Below the pieces are notes generated by a model, which searched no databases, was not told where the DNA came from, and saw only the letters and a list, made by a program, of their open reading frames with translations. From Paludibaculum fermentans_A (lineage in GTDB: Bacteria; Acidobacteriota; Terriglobia; Bryobacterales; Bryobacteraceae), in NCBI RefSeq assembly GCF_051172195.1, contig NZ_JBPJAQ010000001.1:5890001-5954000 (forward strand): DNA of 64,000 nt, given 5' to 3'. This document shows positions 28,723 to 36,742 of the stretch, one piece after another (the first letter of the stretch is position 1; each line of letters starts with the position of its first letter). A program made the translations under genes and the position numbers.

Positions 28723-28746
28723 GTGGGGGCGTCGCGGCGCCCCCAC
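28723..28746 (+). terminator. Hairpin after copy 5
   Basis: GTGGGGGCG (28723-28731) pairs with CGCCCCCAC (28738-28746) around TCGCGG. It has the same core as the hairpin after copy 2. The 250 bases after it contain no supported gene. Confidence 0.55.
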
Positions 28747-29000
28747 GGGTGTTCTCCCCCACCCGCAACGCACTGGAATCTCATGATTCACTGGGTTCCA
28801 ACGGCCCCACCCCCTGTCCGGGAACTACTCCGAAGTACGCCTTCAATCGACGAAAATCGCCACTGGGACGAGCCACCAATCAGGAGGGAGGAGCGTCCCG
28901 GAGAGCTGCAGTCTGCGAGGCAGCCGGGTGACCGGACGCGTGCGCGTAGCTCCTGCCCGCCAGTCTGTCCCTGCCTCGGGGCTCGCACAATCCAGTTCGT

Positions 29001-29273
29001 TCAACGGTAGGCTTCCCGTCGGTTGCGGACGCCGGTAATCTCGATGACGGTTTCATCCTTGAGTTCGAAGAATCCCCGGTAGTCGCCACAGCGAAGCCGG
29101 AAACCAGCCAGCGGCGGCTTGAGCTTCTTCACGTCGCCATTGCGACTTGCCAAGTAGCGATCGATGCAGTGGAGAATCTGCAGGGCGATTGCGCGGTAGA
29201 CGGTCCGCAGACCGGCGCGAGCTTCCGGGGACCAGATGACTGAGATGCGCTCCGGGGCCTTGCCCTCGCTCAC
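29001..29273 (-). CDS. RelE/ParE family toxin
   Basis: 90 residues of the compact RelE/ParE fold: VIWSPEARAGLRTVYRAIA forms the N-terminal strand and helix, then IDRYLASRNGDVKKLK, FRLRCGDYRGFF, and the C-terminal VIEITGVRNRREAYR. Basic and aromatic residues expected in the RelE active face (K in GDVKKL, R in FRLR and DYR, R and Y in NRREAYR) are present. The start ATG overlaps the antitoxin stop by 4 bases. It probably cleaves mRNA at the ribosome if RelE-like, or inhibits gyrase if ParE-like; sequence alone does not decide. Confidence 0.88.
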   Translation of the reverse strand: MSEGKAPERISVIWSPEARAGLRTVYRAIALQILHCIDRYLASRNGDVKKLKPPLAGFRLRCGDYRGFFELKDETVIEITGVRNRREAYR

Positions 29274-29530
29274 TGATTCAACCCGAACTCGCGCAGGATC
29301 TCTTCGTGCGGGATGCCCTCACCGCGGTCGAGTGATGCACGGGCACGATCCAGCGCCGCGGCCGTCTCCGGAGTGACATCTTCGTCTTCAACCGGGGCTA
29401 GGGCCAACGAGCGCGCCAATGGTTCCACCAACACTTCCAGCAGACTCCGCACAGCGCTGAGTTTCTCTGCCGGCAGCATGTCCAGCAAGGCGTGGGCCTG
29501 CCTGCGTTCCTGATTGAGGTTCGGTTCCAT
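29270..29530 (-). CDS. Antitoxin of type II toxin-antitoxin pair
   Basis: 86 residues with an AAGGAAG ribosome site before ATG 29530. The N-terminal helix (QERRQAHALLDMLPAEKLSAVRSLLEVL) is followed by an acidic linker and a C-terminal toxin-binding tail, DRARASLDRGEGIPHEEILREFGL. The tail pattern is common in antitoxins next to RelE/ParE toxins. It overlaps the toxin by ATGA, giving coupled synthesis with antitoxin first. It lacks an obvious DNA-binding domain, so the XRE protein encoded 17 bases upstream may be the operon's regulator. Confidence 0.85.
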   Translation of the reverse strand: MEPNLNQERRQAHALLDMLPAEKLSAVRSLLEVLVEPLARSLALAPVEDEDVTPETAAALDRARASLDRGEGIPHEEILREFGLNQ

Positions 29531-29547
29531 GGTTTCTTCCTTGGCCG

Positions 29548-29937
29548 TTAAAGTTCGGCCAACACGCGGCCGACTTTGGAGCGCTTCACCAGGCTGTCGA
29601 GCACGATCAAGAGCGCCTTCTGATCCTCATCCGAAAGTTGATCGACCTTTTTGTACAGGCGGTGCAACTCCGGGTTGTGGATGTGAACATCGCCGTTGGT
29701 CTCTTTCCTTCCGGCCAGTTCGTCGAGACTGACATCGAGGATGTCAGCGATTCTGACAACAGTGGCAAACAGCGGCGTGGCATCGCCGTTTTCCCAGCGG
29801 GTGTAAACGCGGGGGCTGACGCCAAGCAGTTCGGCCACGCGCGTCTGGGTGATCTTGCGAGCCGTGCGGAGTTGCCTGAGCCTTTGGTGAAAGTCCGCCA
29901 TATTCCTGTCGGGCGGAAAACGCTGAACCTGGTTCAT
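29548..29937 (-). CDS. XRE family helix-turn-helix regulator
   Basis: 129 residues. The HTH_3 domain spans about 14-72: FHQRLRQLRTARKITQTRVAELLGVSPRVYTRWENGDATP, then VVRIADILDVSLDELAG. The C-terminus is helical and charged (YKKVDQLSDEDQKALLIVLD), likely for dimerisation. ATG 29937 has AAGGTGG upstream; an internal ATG 12 codons later is a weaker choice. It is the first gene of a three-gene operon with the toxin-antitoxin pair. An inverted repeat about 44 bases upstream is a likely autoregulatory site. Confidence 0.9.
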   Translation of the reverse strand: MNQVQRFPPDRNMADFHQRLRQLRTARKITQTRVAELLGVSPRVYTRWENGDATPLFATVVRIADILDVSLDELAGRKETNGDVHIHNPELHRLYKKVDQLSDEDQKALLIVLDSLVKRSKVGRVLAEL

Positions 29938-29980
29938 CGTAAAACCACCTTGCGGGTGTCCTGCATGAAATTGTCTACAG

Positions 29981-30000
29981 TGTCATCATATACTATGACA
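29981..30000. promoter_or_regulatory. Candidate operator upstream of XRE-TA operon
   Basis: TGTCAT (29981-29986) and ATGACA (29995-30000) form a perfect inverted repeat with an 8-base AT-rich centre. On the minus strand a TTGTCA at its edge could act as -35, so bound XRE protein would block transcription. Confidence 0.5.
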
Positions 30001-30635
30001 ACAAAGTCATTTTGGAAAGGGTCCACCAGCTTGTTCCTCTGGCTCTATTTCCATCCTTTCCCTGACAACGCGCTCCGGTACTTTACCCTCTAGCTCTCAG
30101 CACCTCCGCGCCCCTTGACGGAGCCGGATCACTCCCCACCATCGCCCTGACAGCGGATCGTTGCGCATTGAGTCTCTCGGAATATATCTTGTCACTCAAT
30201 GGTTGACCAGAGTCGGCCGCTCCGTGTAATCGTGCGAGCACGCCCCTCAAGCCGATCTGGCCAAGCCTGGGAATGGGGACAGATCGCCAATCGAGGCCAA
30301 CGGCCCAGTGTCTCCCTTCAATTCCGCCGCGATGGAGTCAATCCTCGGCCTGCCGGGTAGACGAGAGGCCACCTCTCACCAAGAGCAGATACTCCATCTA
30401 TTTCCCGGACATTCACCTTCCCTCACGCCGAATCTCCAGCGGGGCGCACGCACCCGAACCCCCACGGCCAAGCCCTGCGCTCGCTCCTCAGGCGCTCGCC
30501 CCTCTACCCAGGCGAACAAAAAGCGGTCACATCTCGAGAAAATAATCTATCCCTATTTACTTTCAAAGAGTTAACCGCCTCACCCCAAGCCAGCATTTGG
30601 CAGCCCTCCCTTATGATGTCCCCGGAGCGTGATTG
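30001..30635. other. Gene-free stretch
   Basis: No supported gene, RNA or repeat found between the XRE promoter region and 30636. Only short, unconserved open frames occur. Confidence 0.5.
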
Positions 30636-30869
30636 ATGAGGATCGATGTGACGACGAACGATGCAAGGGCCGCTGCCGCCCTCGCTCGCCGCATCCGGCA
30701 AACGGATGCCAACTTGGACCTGCACCCTGCCGAAACGGCGGGGGTTGCCTCCTACGAGGCCCCCGTGCGCTTCCAGGAGCTATGCCATGCCATCTCTGAC
30801 GGCGTTCAACGCGGCTCTCTCCACGAGCACTTCGTCACCGCCACTGCGTCCCCAAGGAAGGACCGCTAA
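30636..30869 (+). CDS. Small hypothetical protein
   Basis: 77 residues from ATG 30636, with a GGAGCG site upstream. MRIDVTTNDARAAAALARRI is followed by QTDANLDLHPAETAGVASYE and a helical part (RFQELCHAISDGVQRGSLHE). It ends two bases before the next gene, indicating an operon. Not recognised. Coding status is supported only by spacing, the ribosome site and composition. Confidence 0.55.
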   Translation: MRIDVTTNDARAAAALARRIRQTDANLDLHPAETAGVASYEAPVRFQELCHAISDGVQRGSLHEHFVTATASPRKDR

Positions 30870-30871
30870 CC

Positions 30872-31840
30872 ATGTCAGCCAGCGCCGCCCTCGCCCCCCA
30901 CCGCCTTGCCGCCAACCGCGCCAATGCTCGCAAATCCACCGGACCCCGCACCGAAGCCGGCAAACGCGCCTCTTCCCAGAACGCCCGCAAGACCCCGCCT
31001 TGCCCGTTCACCTTCGAGCTGCCGGCCCACTTCGCCGGCCCATGGTTCCTCGACGCTCTCCGTCGCACCGAAGCCTGCCGCGACACCCGCGCCCGCCTGC
31101 TGCTCATCAACCGCTGCATGCTCCAGGCTCACGAACTCCGCTGGGCCGCCCTCGAACGCACCCTCTTCGACGTCGCCTGCGCCGAAACCGATGGCAGTCT
31201 CGAAGCGGCTTCCGTCTGGCTCGCCCAGCAGCTCGCCGCCGCCAAAGGCCTCGAGACCTACCAGCGCTGGATCACCCATCGCATCAATTTGGTGGAACGC
31301 TCCCTGGCCACCCTCGCCGCGCAGTCTGCGGGAATCGAAGCCGAAGTCCCCAAGACCATGGCCGCCGGCGCCGGCGGAGGCTCCGTGTTCTCCGAAATGA
31401 CACCCGCCGCTCTCGGCCCCGAAAGCACTCTCCCCATCTCCTTCAACGACGACGGCTGGAGGTACGCTGGCCTCTCCGGCCTGCTCGGCGGCCGCGTCGG
31501 AGCGCCTCAACCCCCAAAACCGCCGCAGCCCCCCAAACCCCCCGTCGTCCACCCCATCCGCGGCCGCTATCGCCTCTATCTCCGCTGCCCCGCCGCGCCG
31601 CAGCCGCAAAACGAAGCCACGGCTCCGCAGCCCGCCGTACCTATCACAACCACCCCGCGAACCGGGGCCCTCGCCCCTGATCGCAATGTCGCAGAACGAA
31701 GCCAATCCACCCCAGTGCCGCCACCGGCGGCCCCCTCCGTCCGCCCCACATCTGATGCGGAACCCCCGTCCGGAGCCCCGGCCGCATCCTCTTCTTCCAC
31801 TTCACCGCCAATCCACGGCCCGCCCTGCCGCACAGGCTGA
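30872..31840 (+). CDS. Conserved acidobacterial protein with NRANARKSTGPRTEAGK motif
   Basis: 322 residues. The N-terminal NRANARKSTGPRTEAGKRAS motif is one I know from many acidobacterial and planctomycete proteins of unknown function. A helical domain follows at about 50-150 (RRTEACRDTRARLLLINRCM, ETYQRWITHRINLVERSLAT). The last 130 residues are Pro-rich and low in complexity. Very high GC leaves two competing long frames open here; this frame is chosen for the motif and the two-base spacing from the preceding gene. The basic N-terminus could bind nucleic acid, but that is a guess. Confidence 0.75.
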   Translation: MSASAALAPHRLAANRANARKSTGPRTEAGKRASSQNARKTPPCPFTFELPAHFAGPWFLDALRRTEACRDTRARLLLINRCMLQAHELRWAALERTLFDVACAETDGSLEAASVWLAQQLAAAKGLETYQRWITHRINLVERSLATLAAQSAGIEAEVPKTMAAGAGGGSVFSEMTPAALGPESTLPISFNDDGWRYAGLSGLLGGRVGAPQPPKPPQPPKPPVVHPIRGRYRLYLRCPAAPQPQNEATAPQPAVPITTTPRTGALAPDRNVAERSQSTPVPPPAAPSVRPTSDAEPPSGAPAASSSSTSPPIHGPPCRTG

Positions 31841-32033
31841 CGAATCAAACCCACTCGGCCCCACTCCGTCGGTCCGGCCTCAGGAACTTGCTTGGAAATC
31901 AGCCCCGGACAGCCGGGCATGCTCTTTGACATTCAAATCGCATTCACTGCATGCCTGGACGGAGCCCACCCCGCAACTTGAGGGAACGAACCCATTTGGC
32001 CAGGCCGGAGATCCGTGGCTCGTATTGGCGCAC

Positions 32034-32606
32034 CTACCGCAGCGATGACATCAGATCGCGAGCCAGAATCTGCGCCCGCTGCGCCAGTTGGGCGGCCGTC
32101 GCCGGGTCCTTCGCCTGTGCTTCGTCCGCCTGGCTCAGGAATGAGCGGATCCGGTTCGCTGATTCCGCCTGCTCCCTCGACAGGGCTCGGCCCTTCAGCT
32201 GCGTCAGTACCTGGCGGGCCGACTGCGCACTCTGCTGATAGGTCGTCCGCAACTCAGTCTGCTGCTGGGGCGTCAGGATCTGTCCGAACGCCGGCGGAGC
32301 CGGTGCCGGTGCCGGGGTTGGCGGTTTCGGCGTCGTCACCACTGGTTTGGGTTTTGGCTGGACGGGTGCCGGCTGCGGCTGTGGCTGCGGCGGAGCCACC
32401 ACTGGTTGGGGCGGCTCGGGTTGCACTTGCGGTTGGGGCGGTGGTGGCTCCGGTTCCGGCGTCACCACCGGCGGCGCAGTCGCTACCGGATGGGGTTGCG
32501 GCGGGGTGGCCGGCGCCTTCGGTTTGCGCCCAAACCAACTGCAGCCGGCGGAGGAAAGCATCAGCAGCAGGGCGAGAGCGGATTGTGCGGTAACTGGCTT
32601 CGTCAT
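32034..32606 (-). CDS. Proline-rich lipoprotein
   Basis: 190 residues from ATG 32606 (alternatives ATG 32612 and TTG 32621). A hydrophobic segment, SALALLLMLSSAGC, ends in a lipobox with Cys22, so it is a membrane-anchored lipoprotein. Residues about 30-100 are a Pro/Gln/Lys-rich spacer able to cross the periplasm or peptidoglycan. The C-terminal 80 residues are helical (TPQQQTELRTTYQQSAQSAR, REQAESANRIRSFLSQADEA). It starts next to the end of the sensor kinase gene, so the three genes form an operon. It may assist envelope sensing; no direct evidence. Confidence 0.75.
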   Translation of the reverse strand: MTKPVTAQSALALLLMLSSAGCSWFGRKPKAPATPPQPHPVATAPPVVTPEPEPPPPQPQVQPEPPQPVVAPPQPQPQPAPVQPKPKPVVTTPKPPTPAPAPAPPAFGQILTPQQQTELRTTYQQSAQSARQVLTQLKGRALSREQAESANRIRSFLSQADEAQAKDPATAAQLAQRAQILARDLMSSLR

Positions 32607-32617
32607 GTGCATTTGGA

Positions 32618-34411
32618 TCAATTGGCGAATGCGGGCAAAATGATCGTAAAGCGCGCACCGTGGCCGGGTTCGCTGTCCACTTCAATCCTACCGCCATGAA
32701 GCTGGACAGCGCGGTAGACCATGGCCAACCCATAGCCCGAACCGCCCGTCTTCGTCGTGTAGTAAAGCTGGAAGATCTTCTCCCGTTGTTCCCGCGGGAT
32801 GCCGGGACCCGTATCCGACACCGTGATGCGGACGTCGCGCGGCCCCTGATCCAGGGCCAAGCTGAGGATTCCGCCCTCCGGCATGGCTTCGATCGCATTC
32901 ACCGCCAGGTTCATCAGCGCCTGCCGCAGCAGATCGGCGTCTCCCCGCACGGGAATGTGGTCCGGATTCGACGAGCAGCGCACCTCCACCTTCCGCCGTT
33001 CCGCATCGGCCTGGATGAACCCCGTGACTTCCCTGGCCAGGTTCACAATGTCCAGTTCGGCATGCGCCAGTTCGACAGGCCGTGTGAACTCCAGAAACGT
33101 CCGCACCACCCGGTCCAACCTCTGGACCTCTTCGCCGATCACCCGGATCTCCTCCTCGGCTTCAGCCGACTCCTCACCTACGATGGACTCCAGCAGCGCA
33201 ATCCGCGCGGCAATCGAGTTCAGCGGATTCTTGATCTCGTGGGCCACCCCGCCCGTCAGCCGGTTGATCGCGTCCAGTCGCGATAGCAGCTCCATCTGCG
33301 ATTCGATCTGCTGCCGCGCCTCCGGATCGCGCAGATGCACCAGCACGCGGCCGTCCGAGAAATAGTCGAGTGTGACCAGCAGGTGCGGATGCGCGATATG
33401 GCCTGGCCATTCCACCAGCCGCTCCGGCAGGCTCCGACGGTCCTGAATCGCCGATCGCACCAGCGGGCCCAGCGGTGTCGCCTCCAGGTCCAGCTTGTCG
33501 GGCGACAGCCCCAGCAACGACTCCGCCGCGCCGCCGCTCAAAACCAGCCTCTGCGTCGCATCGAACAGCAGAATGCCCTCTTCCAGCCGTTCCAATACAT
33601 TCGCCACCCGGGCCCGGAAGTCGGCCGCGGTCCGCGCCGTATCGCGAACCTCGGCGCCCAGCAGGCTCAGCTTTGACTGCACGGCGGCGAATTCCGGCGA
33701 TGCCCCCCGCGTGGGCAGGATCGCCGGCTGCTGGCCCTGGCGGATCAGGTCGATGTCGTGCGCAATCAGATTCAGGTTGTGCGAGACATAGCCGCCCAGC
33801 AAAGTCACCAGGAACAGGGAAACCCCCAGCGTGATCAGGCTGGCCAGGCCAATCCACCGCAGCCCCGGCTGCAGCGCGTCCCGGATCAGGACAGTCGAAA
33901 CCAGCACCTGGATCGTGAAAATAGTGCCGGGCTCGTTCAGCAGCCCGATGGGGATCCGCAACTCGTAATCCGGTCCACGATCGAAGACTCGATCCAGGCG
34001 GTCAATTGGACCCAACGCGAGCAACTCACGCAGCGTGGGCCGTCGCGGCAGGATCCTGCCGGCGTCCGAGTGGATCGAGGAAATCAGGATGTGGTCGTCG
34101 GCGCCGGCGATCGAAATCTCCACCAGCGCTGGCGCCTGGGCCACACTGTTCTTCAGGAAAGCAGCCAGGCGCGGGTCCGTCGCAATGGCGTTGCTCCACA
34201 ACGCGCGGTCCGACGCCCCGGCCTTCCACGACTCCTCCAGCCGCAGCAGCAACAGCTCTTTCGTCTGCTGCGCCGCCATCTCGGTCAGCCGCAGCGAATT
34301 CTGGAGATTCGATTCGATCAGGTTGTTCAGCAGCAGGATGGACAGCGCCGCGACCAGGGCGGAAACCAGCGCGGTGGTGAGGATCAGGATCTTGGCCTTC
34401 AGCGAGATCAT
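32618..34411 (-). CDS. NtrB-type sensor histidine kinase
   Basis: 597 residues. ATG 34411 overlaps the regulator stop (ATGA); the upstream frame lies inside the regulator gene. TM1 is at 7-29, a periplasmic sensor part at about 31-183 and TM2 at 185-208. A HAMP-like linker and PAS (about 266-370) precede the HisKA domain with H391 (GGVAHEIKNPLNS). The N box is at 501-510, G1 DTGPGIP at 533-539 and G2 GSGYGLA at 557-563. It should autophosphorylate and pass phosphate to the 34408-35805 regulator. The signal is unknown, probably periplasmic. Confidence 0.95.
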   Translation of the reverse strand: MISLKAKILILTTALVSALVAALSILLLNNLIESNLQNSLRLTEMAAQQTKELLLLRLEESWKAGASDRALWSNAIATDPRLAAFLKNSVAQAPALVEISIAGADDHILISSIHSDAGRILPRRPTLRELLALGPIDRLDRVFDRGPDYELRIPIGLLNEPGTIFTIQVLVSTVLIRDALQPGLRWIGLASLITLGVSLFLVTLLGGYVSHNLNLIAHDIDLIRQGQQPAILPTRGASPEFAAVQSKLSLLGAEVRDTARTAADFRARVANVLERLEEGILLFDATQRLVLSGGAAESLLGLSPDKLDLEATPLGPLVRSAIQDRRSLPERLVEWPGHIAHPHLLVTLDYFSDGRVLVHLRDPEARQQIESQMELLSRLDAINRLTGGVAHEIKNPLNSIAARIALLESIVGEESAEAEEEIRVIGEEVQRLDRVVRTFLEFTRPVELAHAELDIVNLAREVTGFIQADAERRKVEVRCSSNPDHIPVRGDADLLRQALMNLAVNAIEAMPEGGILSLALDQGPRDVRITVSDTGPGIPREQREKIFQLYYTTKTGGSGYGLAMVYRAVQLHGGRIEVDSEPGHGARFTIILPAFAN

Positions 34412-35805
34412 TCGCCAGGCTCCTCGCCGTACTCCTTTAACTTGTTGTAAAGCGTCTTCTGATTGATGCCGAGAATCTCCGCGGCCCGTGTCCGGTTGTT
34501 CTTGGTGTGCATCAGCGTCAGTTCGATGATGTCGCGTTCGGCTCGTTCCAGGGTCGCACCCACTTGGAACGTCACCGACGGAATGGGGCCCAGCGAACGG
34601 CGTGCGACCTCGCCGCTGGAGCCCGCGATCTGGGCTGGCAGGTGCTCCAGCCGGATGTCGCCTTCGGCCGCCAGCACGCACGCCCGCTCAATCACGTTGC
34701 GGAGCTCGCGTACGTTGCCCGGCCAGTTGTAGCGCATCAGAGCCTGCATCGCGGCCGGCTGGATTCCGGCAATACGCGTCCCATGCTTCGGGTTCAGGTC
34801 GCCCAGCATCGCTTCGCTGATGTCGGGGATGTCTTCCAGGCGGTCGCGCAGGGGGGGCAGGGGAACAGGCAGCACCGTGAGGCGGTAGTAGAGATCCTCG
34901 CGGAACTTGCCTTCCTTGGCCATCGCGCCGAGGTCCCGGTTTGTGGCCGCCAGCACTCGCACGTCCAATTGGATTTCGCGCTCGGCGCCCACCCGGCGGA
35001 TGCGGTGGTCTTCCAGCACGCGCAGCAGCTTCGATTGCAGCGCCAGCGGCATCTCGCCGATCTCGTCCAGCAGCAGCGTGCCGTGATTGGCCAGTTCGAA
35101 ACAGCCCTGGCGGGCGGTCAGCGCTCCGGTGAACGAGCCCTTCTCGTGGCCGAACAGTTCGCTCTCAATCAGAGTCTCCGGCAGCGCGGCGCAGTTCATC
35201 GCCACAAACGGAGCGCCGGCGCGCGGGCTCAGGTCGTGCACCAGCCGCGCGACCAGCTCCTTGCCGGTGCCGCTTTCTCCTTGGATCAGGATATTGGCGC
35301 TCGAAGGGGCGGCCTGCCGCAGCAGGAAGAACACCTGCTGCATGGCGGCGCTGGACCCGATCAGCTTGCCGAAGACGCCGCGATTGCTCAACTGGCGTTC
35401 CAGCCGCTCCTTGTCCTCATACAGGCGGTGGTGCGAGACGGCCCGGTCCAGCAGGACATGGAAGGCGCGCGGGCGGATGGGCTTCTCCACGAACCAGAAC
35501 GCCCCCAGTTCGTGCACCGTGGTCACCGCGGCGTCCATGCTGCCAAAGGCCGTCAACACAATCACCGGCGGAGCACCGCCGGCGTCGTTCAACCGCTTAA
35601 GGAGTTCCATCCCGTCCATGCCCGGCATCATGATGTCCGTGACAATGGTGTGCGGCTGGAACACCGGAATCTTGTCCAGTGCCTCCTGGCCGTCGGCGGC
35701 GGTCTCAATCGCGAAACCCCACCGCTCCACCATGCGGGAGACGGCGGATCGCTGATTGGCCTCGTCATCGACGATCAGGACGCGTTTGCGGCGCTCTTCA
35801 TCCAT
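34408..35805 (-). CDS. NtrC-family sigma54-dependent response regulator
   Basis: 465 residues from ATG 35805. The receiver domain is at 8-120 with phospho-acceptor D57 (VTDIMMPGMDG) and K108. The AAA+ domain is at about 147-380: Walker A GESGTGKE 176-183, GSFTGA loop 223-228 (Ser variant of GAFTGA), Walker B LLLDEIG 244-250, and the WPGNVRELRN sensor region near 361. A Fis-type HTH is at about 435-458 (NRTRAAEILGINQKTLYNKL). It activates sigma54 promoters when phosphorylated by the coupled kinase. Targets are not visible in the window; no clear -24/-12 site was found next to the operon. Confidence 0.95.
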   Translation of the reverse strand: MDEERRKRVLIVDDEANQRSAVSRMVERWGFAIETAADGQEALDKIPVFQPHTIVTDIMMPGMDGMELLKRLNDAGGAPPVIVLTAFGSMDAAVTTVHELGAFWFVEKPIRPRAFHVLLDRAVSHHRLYEDKERLERQLSNRGVFGKLIGSSAAMQQVFFLLRQAAPSSANILIQGESGTGKELVARLVHDLSPRAGAPFVAMNCAALPETLIESELFGHEKGSFTGALTARQGCFELANHGTLLLDEIGEMPLALQSKLLRVLEDHRIRRVGAEREIQLDVRVLAATNRDLGAMAKEGKFREDLYYRLTVLPVPLPPLRDRLEDIPDISEAMLGDLNPKHGTRIAGIQPAAMQALMRYNWPGNVRELRNVIERACVLAAEGDIRLEHLPAQIAGSSGEVARRSLGPIPSVTFQVGATLERAERDIIELTLMHTKNNRTRAAEILGINQKTLYNKLKEYGEEPGE

Positions 35806-35909
35806 AGGCTTTCTAATTATCGGGGAAGGACGGGCGATGGGGAAGCACGAATTCACAGTCGTAGGCGGCAGTGTGGCCCCGCTGGGTAGACTAAGCCTGG
35901 AGGGCTTCA

Positions 35910-36662
35910 ATGATCGAGACGGGATTGCAGGGCAAAGTGGTGATTGTGACGGGCGCCGCCGCCGGCATTGGGCGTGCGACGGCGGAGCGCTTCACGCAGG
36001 AAGGCTGCCGCGTCGCCTGGTGGGACGTGACGGATGCGGTGCCCTCCGGGGACGGCCTCTTCCAGAAGGTGAACGTCACCGACGCCGCCGCGGTCGAACA
36101 AGCGGTGAAGATCATCGTGGAAAAGTGGGGCGGCATTCATGTACTGGTCAACAACGCAGGAATCCTGCGCGATGCCCAGTTGGTGAAATATAAGGATGGC
36201 GCGCTCACCGGCCTCATGTCGGAAGAGAGCTTCGACGCGGTGGTCGGCGTCAACCTGAAAGGCGTGTTCCTCTGCACCCGGGCCGTCGCCCCGCACATGA
36301 TCGCCGGCGGCGGAGGAGTGGTGTTGAACGCCTCCTCGGTGGTCGGCCTGTATGGGAACTTCGGCCAGACCAACTACGTCGCCACGAAGGCCGGCGTCAT
36401 CGGCATGACGAAGACCTGGGCCCGCGAACTCGGGAAGTACCAGATCCGTGTCAACGCCGTAGCGCCGGGCTTCATCGCCACCGAGATGGTGAAGCAGATG
36501 CCGGAGAAGATCCTGCAGGGCATGGTCGGGCGCACGCCCATCGGGCGCATGGGCCGGCCTGAAGACATCGCGAACGCCTATGTCTGGCTGGCGTCGGAGG
36601 CCGCGTCCTTTGTGACGGGGACGGTGCTTTCGGTGGATGGCGGCGTGGTGGTGGGCACGTAG
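35910..36662 (+). CDS. Short-chain dehydrogenase/reductase, FabG-like
   Basis: 250 residues, ATG 35910 with GGAGGG upstream. Classical SDR: TGAAAGIG at 14-21, NNAG at 81-84, catalytic S142/S143, Y156 and K160 (YVATK), and the PG motif VAPGFIATEM. NAGILRDAQL and the C-terminal VDGGVVVG are typical of 3-oxoacyl reductases of the FabG/PhaB group. D39 at the end of strand 2 (VAWWD) favours NAD(H) over NADP(H). It is near an alpha/beta hydrolase and a thiolase, which together suggest acyl-CoA or hydroxyacyl metabolism. Substrate unknown. Confidence 0.92.
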   Translation: MIETGLQGKVVIVTGAAAGIGRATAERFTQEGCRVAWWDVTDAVPSGDGLFQKVNVTDAAAVEQAVKIIVEKWGGIHVLVNNAGILRDAQLVKYKDGALTGLMSEESFDAVVGVNLKGVFLCTRAVAPHMIAGGGGVVLNASSVVGLYGNFGQTNYVATKAGVIGMTKTWARELGKYQIRVNAVAPGFIATEMVKQMPEKILQGMVGRTPIGRMGRPEDIANAYVWLASEAASFVTGTVLSVDGGVVVGT

Positions 36663-36680
36663 CTCGTGTGTAAGTGATGG

Positions 36681-36729
36681 CACGGCCGGCCGTGGGCTAC
36701 AATCAGGCCGGTGCCGGAATGTTCCGGCA
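36681..36729. promoter_or_regulatory. Palindromes in SDR-hydrolase spacer
   Basis: CACGGCCGGCCGTG (36681-36694) is a perfect palindrome. TGCCGGAA-TG-TTCCGGCA (36712-36729) is a perfect 8-bp inverted repeat. It lies between a TACAAT -10-like box (36698-36703) and the hydrolase start, where an operator would sit. Confidence 0.5.
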
Positions 36730-36742
36730 TGGGGAATGAGCC

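Noticed and set aside
29995..30093. 32-codon hydrophobic frame divergent from the XRE gene, possibly a small toxin
   Set aside because: No ribosome site and the start lies inside the operator. Kept only as a remote possibility.
30875..31705. Minus-strand 276-codon frame opposite the NRANARKSTGPRTEAGK protein
   Set aside because: Gly/Ala-biased. The plus-strand frame carries the conserved motif and couples to the upstream small gene.
34507..35889. Long plus-strand open frame opposite the NtrC-family regulator
   Set aside because: The minus-strand regulator has all receiver, AAA+ and HTH motifs. The opposite frame is a composition shadow with no recognisable domain.
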